Of a stretch of 46,947 bases of DNA, positions 1 to 7,032 are shown in pieces. The notes under the pieces were generated by a model. The model was not told where the DNA came from. It ran no database searches and saw only the letters and a list, made by a program, of their open reading frames with translations. The DNA comes from an uncultured Oscillospiraceae bacterium. Lineage in GTDB: Bacteria; Bacillota; Clostridia; Oscillospirales; Oscillospiraceae. The position numbers and the translations under genes were made by a program. Each line of letters starts with the position of its first letter. The stretch's first letter is position 1. The stretch spans positions 1-46,947 of the forward strand of contig CAJFQQ010000017.1 in NCBI GenBank assembly GCA_904419145.1. The letters are read 5' to 3'.

Positions 1-525
1 GATTTGGATGAGGAAAACCAGTGTATCCAGATTCGGGAGGGACTGGTCGTATACCATTCGGTAGAACAGGACAAGCAGGTTATGGAGAAAAGCGGTTTGA
101 AAAACAAATTCCGGCGGCGCAGTATCCCGATTACAGATGACGATCTCTGGGAGAGGCTGCTGCAAGCCCCCCGGACCGTAACAATGGGGAAGAGGACCAT
201 TCTCACAGAAGAGATCTTTCACAGCCCGGAGGGGAAGCCCTATCAGCCCAACAACTGGGAGAACCGTGTGTTCCGCCGTTTTATGCGGGAACTGCGTACC
301 ACCCATCCGGAGATTCCCGCACTGTCCCCACACGAGCTGCGCCACACGAGAGCCACCCTCTGGATTGCCCAGGGGATGGATCCCTACATGGCCGCAAGGC
401 TCCTGGGCCACAGCGACTTGAAAATGCTGACGAAGATCTATGACCACACCAGCACTGAGACGCTGCGCAATGCCCTGCTGGCTGCGAAAGACACATCTGA
501 GAAAAAGAAGGAAACCGCCCGGTAA
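1..525 (+). CDS. Tyrosine recombinase/phage integrase, C-terminal part (5' end outside window)
   Basis: The open frame runs in from the left edge, so only about 174 C-terminal residues are visible. They form the catalytic domain of the phage integrase (tyrosine recombinase) family: HELRHTRATL holds the H-x-x-R box, LLGHSDLKMLTKIYDH holds the second conserved histidine, and the tyrosine of KIYDH is the expected DNA-cleaving nucleophile. The upstream Arg and the SAM-like core-binding domain would lie outside. The gene ends in a terminator and points at the 3' end of tRNA-Val 146 bases downstream, a usual position for the integrase of an element inserted at a tRNA gene. The family call is firm; which element it belongs to cannot be seen. 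Confidence 0.9.
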   Translation, partial: DLDEENQCIQIREGLVVYHSVEQDKQVMEKSGLKNKFRRRSIPITDDDLWERLLQAPRTVTMGKRTILTEEIFHSPEGKPYQPNNWENRVFRRFMRELRTTHPEIPALSPHELRHTRATLWIAQGMDPYMAARLLGHSDLKMLTKIYDHTSTETLRNALLAAKDTSEKKKETAR

Positions 526-545
526 AGGCGGTTTCCTTCTTCCTC
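508..545 (+). terminator. Rho-independent terminator of the integrase gene
   Basis: A 12-bp perfect inverted repeat (508-519 with 527-538) spans the stop codon of the integrase gene and is followed by a pyrimidine-rich tract, TTCTTCCTCT. Confidence 0.75.
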
Positions 546-579
546 TATTATAAACAGTGAAAGGCGCATTTTTGAAAAA

Positions 580-598
580 TTGTCGTATTTTTGTCGTA
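580..598. repeat. Direct repeat TTGTCGTA x2 beside the integrase/tRNA junction
   Basis: TTGTCGTA occurs at 580-587 and again at 591-598, an 11-base period, in AT-rich DNA between the integrase terminator and the tRNA terminator. About one helical turn apart, the copies could be recombinase arm- or core-type binding sites. This is inference from position only. Confidence 0.4.
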
Positions 599-630
599 AT
601 CCTTGGTTTTGCCGAAGGGCCTTTGCAAAG

Positions 631-667
631 CAAAAAGTCCTTAAAGCCTTACGGCTCTAAGGACTTT
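631..667 (-). terminator. Terminator of the tRNA-Leu/tRNA-Val transcript
   Basis: A 15-bp inverted repeat with one G-T-type mismatch (634-648 with 653-667) is followed, reading on the minus strand, by TTTTTGC. It lies just after the 3' end of tRNA-Val. Confidence 0.8.
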
Positions 668-670
668 CGT

Positions 671-747
671 TGGTGGAGACTGCTGGACTCGAACCAGTGA
701 CCTCCTGCGTGTGAAGCAGGCGCTCTAACCAGCTGAGCTAAGCCTCC
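671..747 (-). tRNA. tRNA-Val (anticodon CAC)
   Basis: The 77-base reverse complement folds as a cloverleaf. The acceptor stem is GGAGGCT with AGTCTCC, the anticodon stem is CCTGC/GCAGG around loop TTCACAC (anticodon CAC), the T arm has GGTTCGAGTCC, and CCA is encoded. CAC reads the valine codon GUG. It is cotranscribed with tRNA-Leu upstream. Confidence 0.95.
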
Positions 748-772
748 ATCTTTTCATTGGACAAGCGTTTTA

Positions 773-855
<83 letters not shown>

Positions 856-888
856 CTATATAGGTCTGTCTCACTTGCGACGGGTATT

Positions 889-917
889 AGTATACCACAG
901 AAGTTTCTCTTGAACAA
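889..917 (-). promoter_or_regulatory. Promoter of the tRNA-Leu/tRNA-Val operon
   Basis: On the minus strand TTGTTC (912-917) and TATACT (889-894) are 17 bases apart, about 34 bases upstream of mature tRNA-Leu. Its -35 hexamer overlaps that of the plus-strand promoter at 910-938. Confidence 0.75.
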
Positions 918-938
918 GAGGGAATTTCCGAATATAAT
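910..938 (+). promoter_or_regulatory. Promoter of the pyridoxamine kinase operon
   Basis: TTGAAC (910-915) and TATAAT (933-938) have a 17-base spacer, about 40 bases before the start codon. The -35 lies in CTCTTGAACAAGAG (908-921) and is shared with the divergent tRNA promoter. Confidence 0.75.
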
Positions 939-978
939 AGAAAAAAATAAACCCTGATTTTTGTAGGAGATGACAAGA

Positions 979-1833
979 TTGAAGCGAACCCCCCGCATTG
1001 CCGCCATCCATGACCTGTCCGGCTTTGGCCGATGCTCTTTGACCATTGTCATGCCGGTGCTGTCCGCTATGGGCCTCCAGTGCTGTCCCCTGCCCACCGC
1101 CTACCTCTCCACCCACACCGGCGGCTTTACCGGCAACACCTTTCTGGACATGACGGAGGACCTCGGAAAAGCCATGACCCACTGGGAGAGCCTGGGCCTC
1201 ACCTTTGAAGCGGTCTACACCGGCTTTATGGGCAACGAGCGGCAGATGGCCTTGGCCGCGGATTTTATCCGCGCGATCCGGACGCCCGGCACCATCACTG
1301 TGGTGGACCCGGTCATGGGAGACCATGGAAAGCTCTACCGTACCTATACCCCCGCCATGTGCCGGGCCATGAAGGGCCTGGCGGAGACGGCGGATGTCAT
1401 TGTCCCCAACGCCACCGAGGCCGCCCTCCTGCTGGATGTGCCCTATGAGAGCCTCTCCCCTACCAGGGACGGCTTCCGCCGCACGGTGGAGGCGCTGAGC
1501 AGCCAAGGCCGTCGCTCTGTGGTCCTCACCGGCGTCAGCCTCAGCGAGGGGCAGACCGGCGCAGCCTGCTTTGACCGGAAAGCCGGAGACACTTCGTTTG
1601 TCCAGGTACCCTTCGTCTCCCGCTCCTTCCACGGCACCGGCGATCTCTTTGCCAGCGTCCTCACCGGCGCTCTGGTCCAAGGGGCACCCCTCCGCGATGC
1701 GGCGGAACAGGCTGCGGAATTTGTCCGCCGCTGCGCCGCCCACACCGCCCCCCAGGATCTGCCGCCCCGGGAGGGCATCGACTTTGAGCCGCTGCTGGGC
1801 CTGCTTACCCCCATGAAAGGAGATACCCCTTGA
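979..1833 (+). CDS. pdxY: Pyridoxamine/pyridoxal kinase (PfkB/ribokinase fold)
   Basis: A 284-residue kinase of the PdxK/PdxY group that phosphorylates B6 vitamers to feed the PLP pool. The N-terminus has IHDLSGFGRCSLT and the typical STHTGG segment; VVDPVMGDHGKLY is the conserved middle motif; FHGTGDLFASVL carries the GTGD anion hole with the catalytic Asp. I start at TTG 979 because the Shine-Dalgarno AGGAGA (965-970) is 8 bases before it, while the in-frame ATG at 970 overlaps that site. It is the first gene of a three-gene operon, and its stop overlaps the next start by 4 bases. The family is certain; PdxY versus PdxK naming is less so. Confidence 0.88.
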   Translation: MKRTPRIAAIHDLSGFGRCSLTIVMPVLSAMGLQCCPLPTAYLSTHTGGFTGNTFLDMTEDLGKAMTHWESLGLTFEAVYTGFMGNERQMALAADFIRAIRTPGTITVVDPVMGDHGKLYRTYTPAMCRAMKGLAETADVIVPNATEAALLLDVPYESLSPTRDGFRRTVEALSSQGRRSVVLTGVSLSEGQTGAACFDRKAGDTSFVQVPFVSRSFHGTGDLFASVLTGALVQGAPLRDAAEQAAEFVRRCAAHTAPQDLPPREGIDFEPLLGLLTPMKGDTP

Positions 1834-2906
1834 AAAACTTCTTCTCACGCTACAAAAAGCTCCACATCTGGCTTCTGGTGTTGCTGTTCCTCCTGGCCCT
1901 GTTCCTGATCTTCCGAACCGACCGGAACCTGATGAACTGGCTGGTCACCGAGGTGACCCAGCCCATGAAGGACGCGGTGGCCTCGGTGTGCTATCTGGTG
2001 TCCTTCCCGGTGATTGAGATTCTGTACATCCTGGCCGGGGCCTGGGTGGTCCTTCATATCGTCGTATCCGCTGTGAAGATCCACCGCTCCAAAGGGCATC
2101 GCCGCTCTGCGGCCTACCGCAGCTTTCTGATCCTCCTGTGTGTGGTGCTGACGGTGGCAGACTGGTTCTGTCTGGTGTGGGGCATCAACTACTACGCCGA
2201 CGGCTTCCAGGAGAAGAGCGGCCTCTACGCCCAGGAAGTGGAGGTCTCGGAACTGTATCGGGTGACCGCCTACTTCACGGAGCAGGTCAACGCCGCCTCT
2301 CAGGCCATTCCCCGGGATAAGAACGGCCTCTTTGCTGTCAGCCGGGAGGAGATCTTTGCCGCCAGTACCAGCATCTACGAGAATCTCTGCGATGAGTTCC
2401 CTTTTCTGGAGCGCCAGGACCGGGTGCCAAAACCCATGATCTTCTCCAAGCTCCTCAGTGCCATGGGGTTCACCGGGTTCTATGCCGGGTTTACCGGGGA
2501 GTCGGTGCTGAATGTGGACAGCCCCGCCGCCTATCTCCCCTGCACCATCGCCCATGAGCTGGCCCACCAGCGGGGCATCGCCTCGGAGCAGGAGTGCAAC
2601 TTCATCGCCATCCTGGCCAGCACCCAGAGCGGCAACCCCGTCTACGCCTACTCCGGCACCGGATATGTCCACTTGAGCAACGCCCTGTACCGGGCGGACC
2701 GCGAGGCGTGGCAGGAGCTGCGCAGCCAGCTGGATGAGGGCGTATTGGCGGACATCCAGAACAACAGCGCCTACTGGGACCAGTGGGAGTCCCCCATCGA
2801 CACGGTCAGCAACGCCATTTACGACACCATGCTCAAGAGCTACGGCCAGAGCGACGGCATCCAGAGCTACGGCACTGTGGTGGACCTGCTGGTTGCCTAC
2901 TACTGA
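1830..2906 (+). CDS. DUF3810 family membrane protein with HExxH motif
   Basis: A 358-residue protein matching what I know of the DUF3810 family of Clostridia. It starts with TTG, 7 bases after AAAGGAG, and overlaps the kinase stop by 4 bases. Three hydrophobic segments (about residues 12-28, 56-80 and 98-120) are followed by a soluble domain. IAHELAHQRGI (about residue 240) is an HExxH zinc-metallopeptidase signature, and SEQECNF just after it supplies a possible third ligand (Glu). Substrate and topology are unknown; peptidase activity is inferred from the motif alone. Translational coupling suggests coexpression with the kinase and the HAD phosphatase. Confidence 0.82.
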   Translation: MKNFFSRYKKLHIWLLVLLFLLALFLIFRTDRNLMNWLVTEVTQPMKDAVASVCYLVSFPVIEILYILAGAWVVLHIVVSAVKIHRSKGHRRSAAYRSFLILLCVVLTVADWFCLVWGINYYADGFQEKSGLYAQEVEVSELYRVTAYFTEQVNAASQAIPRDKNGLFAVSREEIFAASTSIYENLCDEFPFLERQDRVPKPMIFSKLLSAMGFTGFYAGFTGESVLNVDSPAAYLPCTIAHELAHQRGIASEQECNFIAILASTQSGNPVYAYSGTGYVHLSNALYRADREAWQELRSQLDEGVLADIQNNSAYWDQWESPIDTVSNAIYDTMLKSYGQSDGIQSYGTVVDLLVAYY

Positions 2907-2924
2907 TACTGCGGAGGAACTCCC

Positions 2925-3632
2925 ATGCTGAACACCATTTTTCTCGACCTGGACGACACCCTCCTGGACTTCCACCGGGCGGAGGCCGCCGCCCTCTCCA
3001 AGACCCTGGAGCAGCTGGGAATCCCGCCCACAGCGGAGACTGTGGCGCGGTACAGCGCCATCAACGCCCAGCAGTGGCGGCTGCTGGAGGAGGGGAAATT
3101 CACCCGGGATGAGATCCTCACCCGCCGCTTTGATATTCTCTTTCACGAGCTTGGAGTGACGCGCTCCAGTGCCCTGGCCCGGCAGACCTACGAACACTTT
3201 CTCGGCATCGGCCACTACTTTATCCCCGGGGCGGAGGAGCTTCTCAACACCCTGGCACCCCGGTACGCCCTCTATCTGGTGTCCAACGGCACTGCCGCCG
3301 TCCAGGCCGGGCGGATCGCCAGCGCCGGCATCGCCCCCTATTTCAAAAACATCTTCATCTCCGAGGAGATGGGCCTCCACAAGCCCCAGCGGGAATTTTT
3401 CGACGCCTGCTTCGCAGCCATCCCCGGTTTTCACCGGGAGGAGGCCCTCATCATCGGGGACAGCCTCACCTCGGATATCCGGGGCGGCAACAACGCGGGC
3501 ATCCGCACCTGCTGGTTCAACCCCCAGGGAAAGCCCCGGATGGAGGGCGTCCACGTGGACTACGAGGTCTCCGCCCTCTCCCAGATCCCGCCCCTCCTGG
3601 CGCAGGCGGCATCGGATTTTACGGCAGAATAA
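2925..3632 (+). CDS. HAD-superfamily phosphatase, YjjG type (noncanonical pyrimidine nucleotidase)
   Basis: 235 residues with all four HAD motifs: FLDLDDTLLDF (nucleophile and acid Asp), VSNGT (motif II), the Lys of LHKPQREFF (motif III) and IIGDSLTSDIRGG (motif IV). The helical cap and the GDSLTSDIRGG form resemble YjjG, which removes phosphate from noncanonical or damaged pyrimidine nucleotides; that role is inferred from resemblance. GGAGG stands 7 bases before the ATG, 18 bases after the DUF3810 gene. It closes the operon and converges on ybaB across a shared terminator. Confidence 0.85.
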   Translation: MLNTIFLDLDDTLLDFHRAEAAALSKTLEQLGIPPTAETVARYSAINAQQWRLLEEGKFTRDEILTRRFDILFHELGVTRSSALARQTYEHFLGIGHYFIPGAEELLNTLAPRYALYLVSNGTAAVQAGRIASAGIAPYFKNIFISEEMGLHKPQREFFDACFAAIPGFHREEALIIGDSLTSDIRGGNNAGIRTCWFNPQGKPRMEGVHVDYEVSALSQIPPLLAQAASDFTAE

Positions 3633-3680
3633 AAAGCAGGAGCCACACCGGACTGCGGTGCGGCTCCTGCTTTTTCGTTT
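3631..3680. terminator. Bidirectional terminator between the HAD gene and ybaB
   Basis: A strong hairpin (3631-3644 with 3662-3675) has an A-run on its left and a T-run on its right, so it can stop transcription of both converging genes. Confidence 0.85.
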
Positions 3681-3685
3681 TTCTG

Positions 3686-4054
3686 TTACAGTCCCAGCCC
3701 CGGGATGTTCAGCCCCTTGGTGAGGCCCTCCATGCCCTTGTTCATGGCGTCCTCCGCCTGGCGCAGGGCCTCGTTGACGGCGGAGATCACCATGTCCTGG
3801 ACCATCTCCGCATCGTCCGGGTTCAGCGCCTCCGGGCTGATGGTCAGCTCCACCAGCTCCTTTTTGCCGCTGACCACCGCCTTCACGGTGCCGCCCCCCA
3901 CGGAGGCGGTGAACTGGCTGTTCTCCACTTCCTCCTGGGCCTTGGCCATCTCCTGCTGCATCTTCATGATCTTCTGCTGCATCTGGGCCTGCTGGCGCAT
4001 CATATTGCCGCCGCCAAAGCCGCTCATGCCCTTGGGGAATCCACCCTTTGCCAT
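3686..4054 (-). CDS. YbaB/EbfC family nucleoid-associated protein
   Basis: A 122-residue small DNA-binding protein that acts as a dimer on the nucleoid. It has a Gly/Met/Gln-rich N-terminus, a long helix of Met/Gln/Lys (about residues 20-48), then the conserved beta-hairpin core VVSGKKELVELTISPEAL and C-terminal helices. I use ATG 4054, 7 bases after AGGA, rather than the in-frame TTG at 4060, which abuts the ribosome binding site. It follows dnaX by 10 bases, as in most bacteria. The recR gene that usually comes next is absent. Confidence 0.9.
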   Translation of the reverse strand: MAKGGFPKGMSGFGGGNMMRQQAQMQQKIMKMQQEMAKAQEEVENSQFTASVGGGTVKAVVSGKKELVELTISPEALNPDDAEMVQDMVISAVNEALRQAEDAMNKGMEGLTKGLNIPGLGL

Positions 4055-4064
4055 ATCCAAATCC

Positions 4065-5753
4065 TCACTTTACCTTAAAATTATCAAACTGGCTGCCAAA
4101 GCCGATCAAATCGTCCAATTTATCCCTGGCCGGCGCCGCTGCGCCCCCCTGGGGCTGCTCCTTGGGCAGCTCCCCCACCTGGAACACCACGGTGATGGGC
4201 TGTCCCGTGGCGGCGGAAGTCACCTCCTGGAGCACAGACTGCACCTTCACATTGTGGAGCTGGGTCTTGGTGAAGTCGCTGTCGCAGATCACCGTCAGCC
4301 GGTCCCCCTCCAGCGTCCCCCAGGCGTTGTCCAGGAAGGCCCGGTACATGGCGGGGAGGCGGCCCTTGTAGTCGTTGATGAGGGAGGCCCACAGATTTCC
4401 GTCCCCGCCGGAAGCGCCGCTGGAGACCGGAGACACGTGGGCGTCGGGCTCCTCCGGCAGCACCCGCTCCGGATGCTCCGGGGGCTCCTCCCAGGGGATA
4501 TCGTCCTCCACCGGCGGAGGGGCCGCCGCCGCTTTCTTCTCCGGCGCGGGAGCCGCAGGCGCCGGGGCCTGCGCGGAAACGCCTGCCGGCCGCACGGCCG
4601 GGGCAGAAACCGGCCCTCTCCCCTCCTCCAGCCGGGCGATCCGGGCGGCCAGGGCCGTCAGATCCCCGGAGAGGGTGTCGTCGCACAGCCGCAGCAGGCA
4701 CAGCTCCGCATCCGTGCGGCGGTTGGCGCTGGCGCCCAGGGCCGCAGTGGTGGCCTGGAGCAATGAGGTCACATGGATCAGCCGCTGGGCATTACACAGG
4801 GCGGCAAGGCTGTCCATAGTGGCGGTGTCATATCCGCCGGAGAGCAGAGCCTCGCCCCCCTCCCGGGCGGTCATGCGGATCAGCAGGTCCCGGGCCAGGG
4901 TGCTCAGCTCCCCCAGCACCGCCCCCACGTCCTTGCCGCCGCTGTAGAGCTGGTGCAGCAGCAAAATAGCGCCCTGGGCGTCCCGGTTCAAAATCAGCTC
5001 CATGAGCTTGGCGGTCTGGAGATTCCCCGCCAGGCCCAGCACCTCCAGCACCTGCTCGGCGCCGATGTCCCCCTCCACAGCGGCGCACTGGTCCAGCAGG
5101 CTCAACGCGTCCCGCAGGGCCCCGTCAGCCAGACGGGCGATGAGATCCGCCCCCTCCCGGGTAAGCGGGATCTGCTCCTGCCCGGCCACATAGAGCAGCC
5201 GCTCGGCAATGTCCTTGGGCAGGATGCGCTTGAAGGCATACCGCTGGCACCGGGAGAGGATGGTGGCGGGCACCTTCTGCAGCTCCGTGGTGGCCAGGAT
5301 GAAGATCAGGTGGGCCGGGGGCTCCTCCAGGATCTTCAGCAGTGCGTTGAAGGCGGCGGTGGAGAGCATATGGACCTCGTCCACGATATAGACCCGGTAT
5401 TTCACGTGGGCCGGGGAGTAGATGGCCTCGTCCCGCAGGGCGCGGACCTGATCCACGCCGTTGTTGGAGGCCGCGTCCAGCTCCAGCACATCCAGGAGGC
5501 TGCCGCTGTCGATGCCCAGGCACGACGGGCACTGGTTGCAGGGGTCCCCGTTCACCGGGTGCTCGCAGTTCACCGCCTTGGCCAGGATCTTGGCGCAGGT
5601 GGTCTTGCCGGTGCCCCGGGTGCCGGTAAAGAGGTAGGCGTGGCTGAGCCGGCCCTCCGCCACCTGGCGCTGGAGGGTCTCGGTGATGTGCTTCTGACCG
5701 ATGACCTCGGAAAAGGTTTTCGGACGCCATTTGCGGTACAGCGCCTGGTACAT
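4065..5753 (-). CDS. dnaX: DNA polymerase III subunit gamma/tau
   Basis: 562-residue clamp-loader ATPase. The start YQALYRKWRPKTFSEVIGQ is the family signature; GTRGTGKTT is Walker A; four Cys in CEHPVNGDPCNQCPSC bind zinc; VYIVDEVHML is Walker B; the SRC motif is in ILSRCQRYAF. After the AAA+ and collar domains there is an Ala/Pro-rich linker (about 390-440), then the C-terminal tau region. I place the start at ATG 5753, 8 bases after AGAGGAG; in-frame codons further upstream run into the SRP RNA gene. I saw no A-rich slippery heptamer for programmed frameshifting. Confidence 0.97.
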   Translation of the reverse strand: MYQALYRKWRPKTFSEVIGQKHITETLQRQVAEGRLSHAYLFTGTRGTGKTTCAKILAKAVNCEHPVNGDPCNQCPSCLGIDSGSLLDVLELDAASNNGVDQVRALRDEAIYSPAHVKYRVYIVDEVHMLSTAAFNALLKILEEPPAHLIFILATTELQKVPATILSRCQRYAFKRILPKDIAERLLYVAGQEQIPLTREGADLIARLADGALRDALSLLDQCAAVEGDIGAEQVLEVLGLAGNLQTAKLMELILNRDAQGAILLLHQLYSGGKDVGAVLGELSTLARDLLIRMTAREGGEALLSGGYDTATMDSLAALCNAQRLIHVTSLLQATTAALGASANRRTDAELCLLRLCDDTLSGDLTALAARIARLEEGRGPVSAPAVRPAGVSAQAPAPAAPAPEKKAAAAPPPVEDDIPWEEPPEHPERVLPEEPDAHVSPVSSGASGGDGNLWASLINDYKGRLPAMYRAFLDNAWGTLEGDRLTVICDSDFTKTQLHNVKVQSVLQEVTSAATGQPITVVFQVGELPKEQPQGGAAAPARDKLDDLIGFGSQFDNFKVK

Positions 5754-5770
5754 GTGCATCTCTCCTCTAT

Positions 5771-5799
5771 AAAAAGAAAGGGCATGTCCGCACATGCCC
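5771..5799 (-). terminator. Terminator of the SRP RNA gene
   Basis: An 8-bp perfect stem GGGCATGT/ACATGCCC (5780-5799) is followed on the minus strand by TTTCTTTTT. It lies just before the dnaX ribosome binding site, so dnaX needs read-through or another promoter. Confidence 0.8.
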
Positions 5800-5811
5800 A
5801 TCCCACTCCGA

Positions 5812-5978
5812 TCAAGAGGAGAACACTCCGCAGGCATCCCCTCCGGACCGGCACCCTCGCGGCACATGGTGTTCCGCTTAATGCTGCTCGGTTCCCCGCC
5901 TGACATGGTTCACGGGCATCCATTGCGCGAGACCGGTCCCTCAACGGGAATACCTGCGGAGTGCTCTCCTCAAAAGCA
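5812..5978 (-). ncRNA. ffs: Signal recognition particle RNA (4.5S/scRNA)
   Basis: The minus strand folds into a long rod. A roughly 26-base arm at 5946-5971 pairs with 5815-5840. The tip holds the domain IV signature: GTCAGG, a GGAA tetraloop closed by CGG/CCG, then AGCAGC. This is the Ffh-binding site of SRP RNA. A position directly upstream of dnaX is classical for Firmicutes. At about 165 bases it is intermediate between E. coli 4.5S and the B. subtilis scRNA. Exact ends are estimated from the promoter and terminator. Confidence 0.93.
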
Positions 5979-5984
5979 AGAGAT

Positions 5985-6013
5985 AGTATACCATAATTAC
6001 AAAAAAAATACAA
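5985..6013 (-). promoter_or_regulatory. SRP RNA promoter
   Basis: On the minus strand TTGTAT (6008-6013), a 17-base spacer and TATACT (5985-5990) place the transcription start near 5978, matching the 5' end of the RNA fold. Confidence 0.7.
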
Positions 6014-6049
6014 CAAGGAATTTATGCTCTGGCCACGACGCCATACCGT

Positions 6050-6658
6050 TTAGTATCCCAGGTCCTCGTCAATCAGAATAATATGGTATTCCGCGCCCGC
6101 TGGCCGTTCCAGCAGGATAGACAGATTTCGACAAATTTTTTCCGGGCTTTTGCAGTGATAGCACCGGTCGCCCCGGACTGCACATGGCGTTTTCCTGTTC
6201 AGCCGCTTTGCGTTCAGCGGGGATGCGACATTTTTTACCCTGTCCAGCGCAGCGGGCAGGTCCGGTGCCAACTTGTTCCGCCCAATGATGAGATAGACCT
6301 CCCGGGGGCCAAAGGAGATGGCGGACACCCGATTCCCGGTATAATCCATATTCACGATCTCCCCCTGAAGGGATATCCCATTCACCGAAGCAATATAGAT
6401 ATCCGCCCGGGACGCCGCCTGTCTCGTCTCCATGGCGGTCATATTTTCAGGCGGCTCCTCATGCCAATATACCGTGTTGTGCTTCGAGAGCTTCTCAAAC
6501 AGCCCCAGTTCCCGGACTGTGACAGAGCCGCCGATCCCCACGGTTCTCCCGCCGATCTGGTTCTCTATCCATTCTGCTGCCGCACAGCGGTCGGGGAAGG
6601 TTTCCACAGTGTACCCCTTCCCACGCAGATTTTCCTCCAGCAGCTTCCAATCGTCCAT
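6050..6658 (-). CDS. LUD domain (LutC/DUF162-like) lactate-utilization-type protein
   Basis: A 202-residue protein of the LUD family. Visible traits are TVGIGGSVTVRELGLFEKL, VNGISLQGEIVNMD, FGPREVYLIIGRNKL and a C-terminal Cys cluster (CAVRGDRCYHCKSPEKIC) that may bind metal. LUD proteins include LutB/LutC of lactate oxidation, but single-gene Clostridial copies such as this one have no established reaction. The start is ATG 6658, 6 bases after AAGGAGG; frame upstream of it has no ribosome binding site. It stands alone on its strand, with a 374-base gap before it. Confidence 0.85.
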   Translation of the reverse strand: MDDWKLLEENLRGKGYTVETFPDRCAAAEWIENQIGGRTVGIGGSVTVRELGLFEKLSKHNTVYWHEEPPENMTAMETRQAASRADIYIASVNGISLQGEIVNMDYTGNRVSAISFGPREVYLIIGRNKLAPDLPAALDRVKNVASPLNAKRLNRKTPCAVRGDRCYHCKSPEKICRNLSILLERPAGAEYHIILIDEDLGY

Positions 6659-6816
6659 TTCTTTCCTCCTTAGATCCGCGGACCCCCAGTCAACGAAGGC
6701 CATTGTACCGTTTCCATCATACAAGATCTGTCTGTTCTTTGCAAGGCCGTTCCCCCAGAGCGGGGCATCGCATGGGGGCGGCCGCGGGCTTCGGAAAACG
6801 GTGCTTCTCCCCACTC

Positions 6817-6844
6817 TTGACAACCAAAATATATCTGCTATAAT
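6817..6844 (+). promoter_or_regulatory. Strong sigma-A promoter of the CorC-type gene
   Basis: TTGACA (6817-6822), a 16-base spacer and TATAAT (6839-6844) are perfect consensus hexamers. The predicted start near 6851 gives an untranslated leader of about 180 bases. The rest of the 6659-6816 gap shows no gene. Confidence 0.85.
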
Positions 6845-6884
6845 AGTTGATGATTATGATGCATTCAGGAGATTGACCGTACTT

Positions 6885-6947
6885 ATGGACACCACTGACA
6901 GCGATACAGACCCGGCCCGCGCCGTCTGTTGGAATATTTGTTTTTAA
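6885..6947 (+). CDS. Possible 20-codon leader peptide upstream of the CorC-type gene
   Basis: ATG 6885 opens a 20-residue frame, MDTTDSDTDPARAVCWNICF, that stops exactly where a large hairpin (6948-6988) begins. AGGAG at 6867-6871 is 13 bases upstream, longer than ideal. The Asp/Pro-rich beginning resembles leader peptides that destabilise ribosomes at low magnesium, such as MgtL. There is no direct proof of translation; it may be chance. Confidence 0.3.
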   Translation: MDTTDSDTDPARAVCWNICF

Positions 6948-6988
6948 AAGGCATGACCTGCGCCCGTTGGGTGCGCAGGCCATGCCTT
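6948..6988 (+). promoter_or_regulatory. Leader hairpin before the CorC-type gene
   Basis: Arms 6948-6965 and 6971-6988 pair over about 16 of 18 positions around loop GTTGG. On the plus strand no T-run follows, so it is not a plain terminator. GTCTGTTGG repeats at 6924-6932 and 6994-7002 flank it. Confidence 0.55.
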
Positions 6989-7032
6989 GTGCTGTCTGTT
7001 GGGCCGCAATATATGAGAGTGAGGTTTTTATT

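Noticed and set aside
4500-4640. Programmed frameshift in dnaX to make gamma
   Set aside because: No A-AAA-AAG heptamer seen in the linker-coding part.
6851-7032. Known magnesium or manganese riboswitch in the CorC-type leader
   Set aside because: I could not find conserved M-box or yybP-ykoY core sequences; only a hairpin and a mini-frame are visible.
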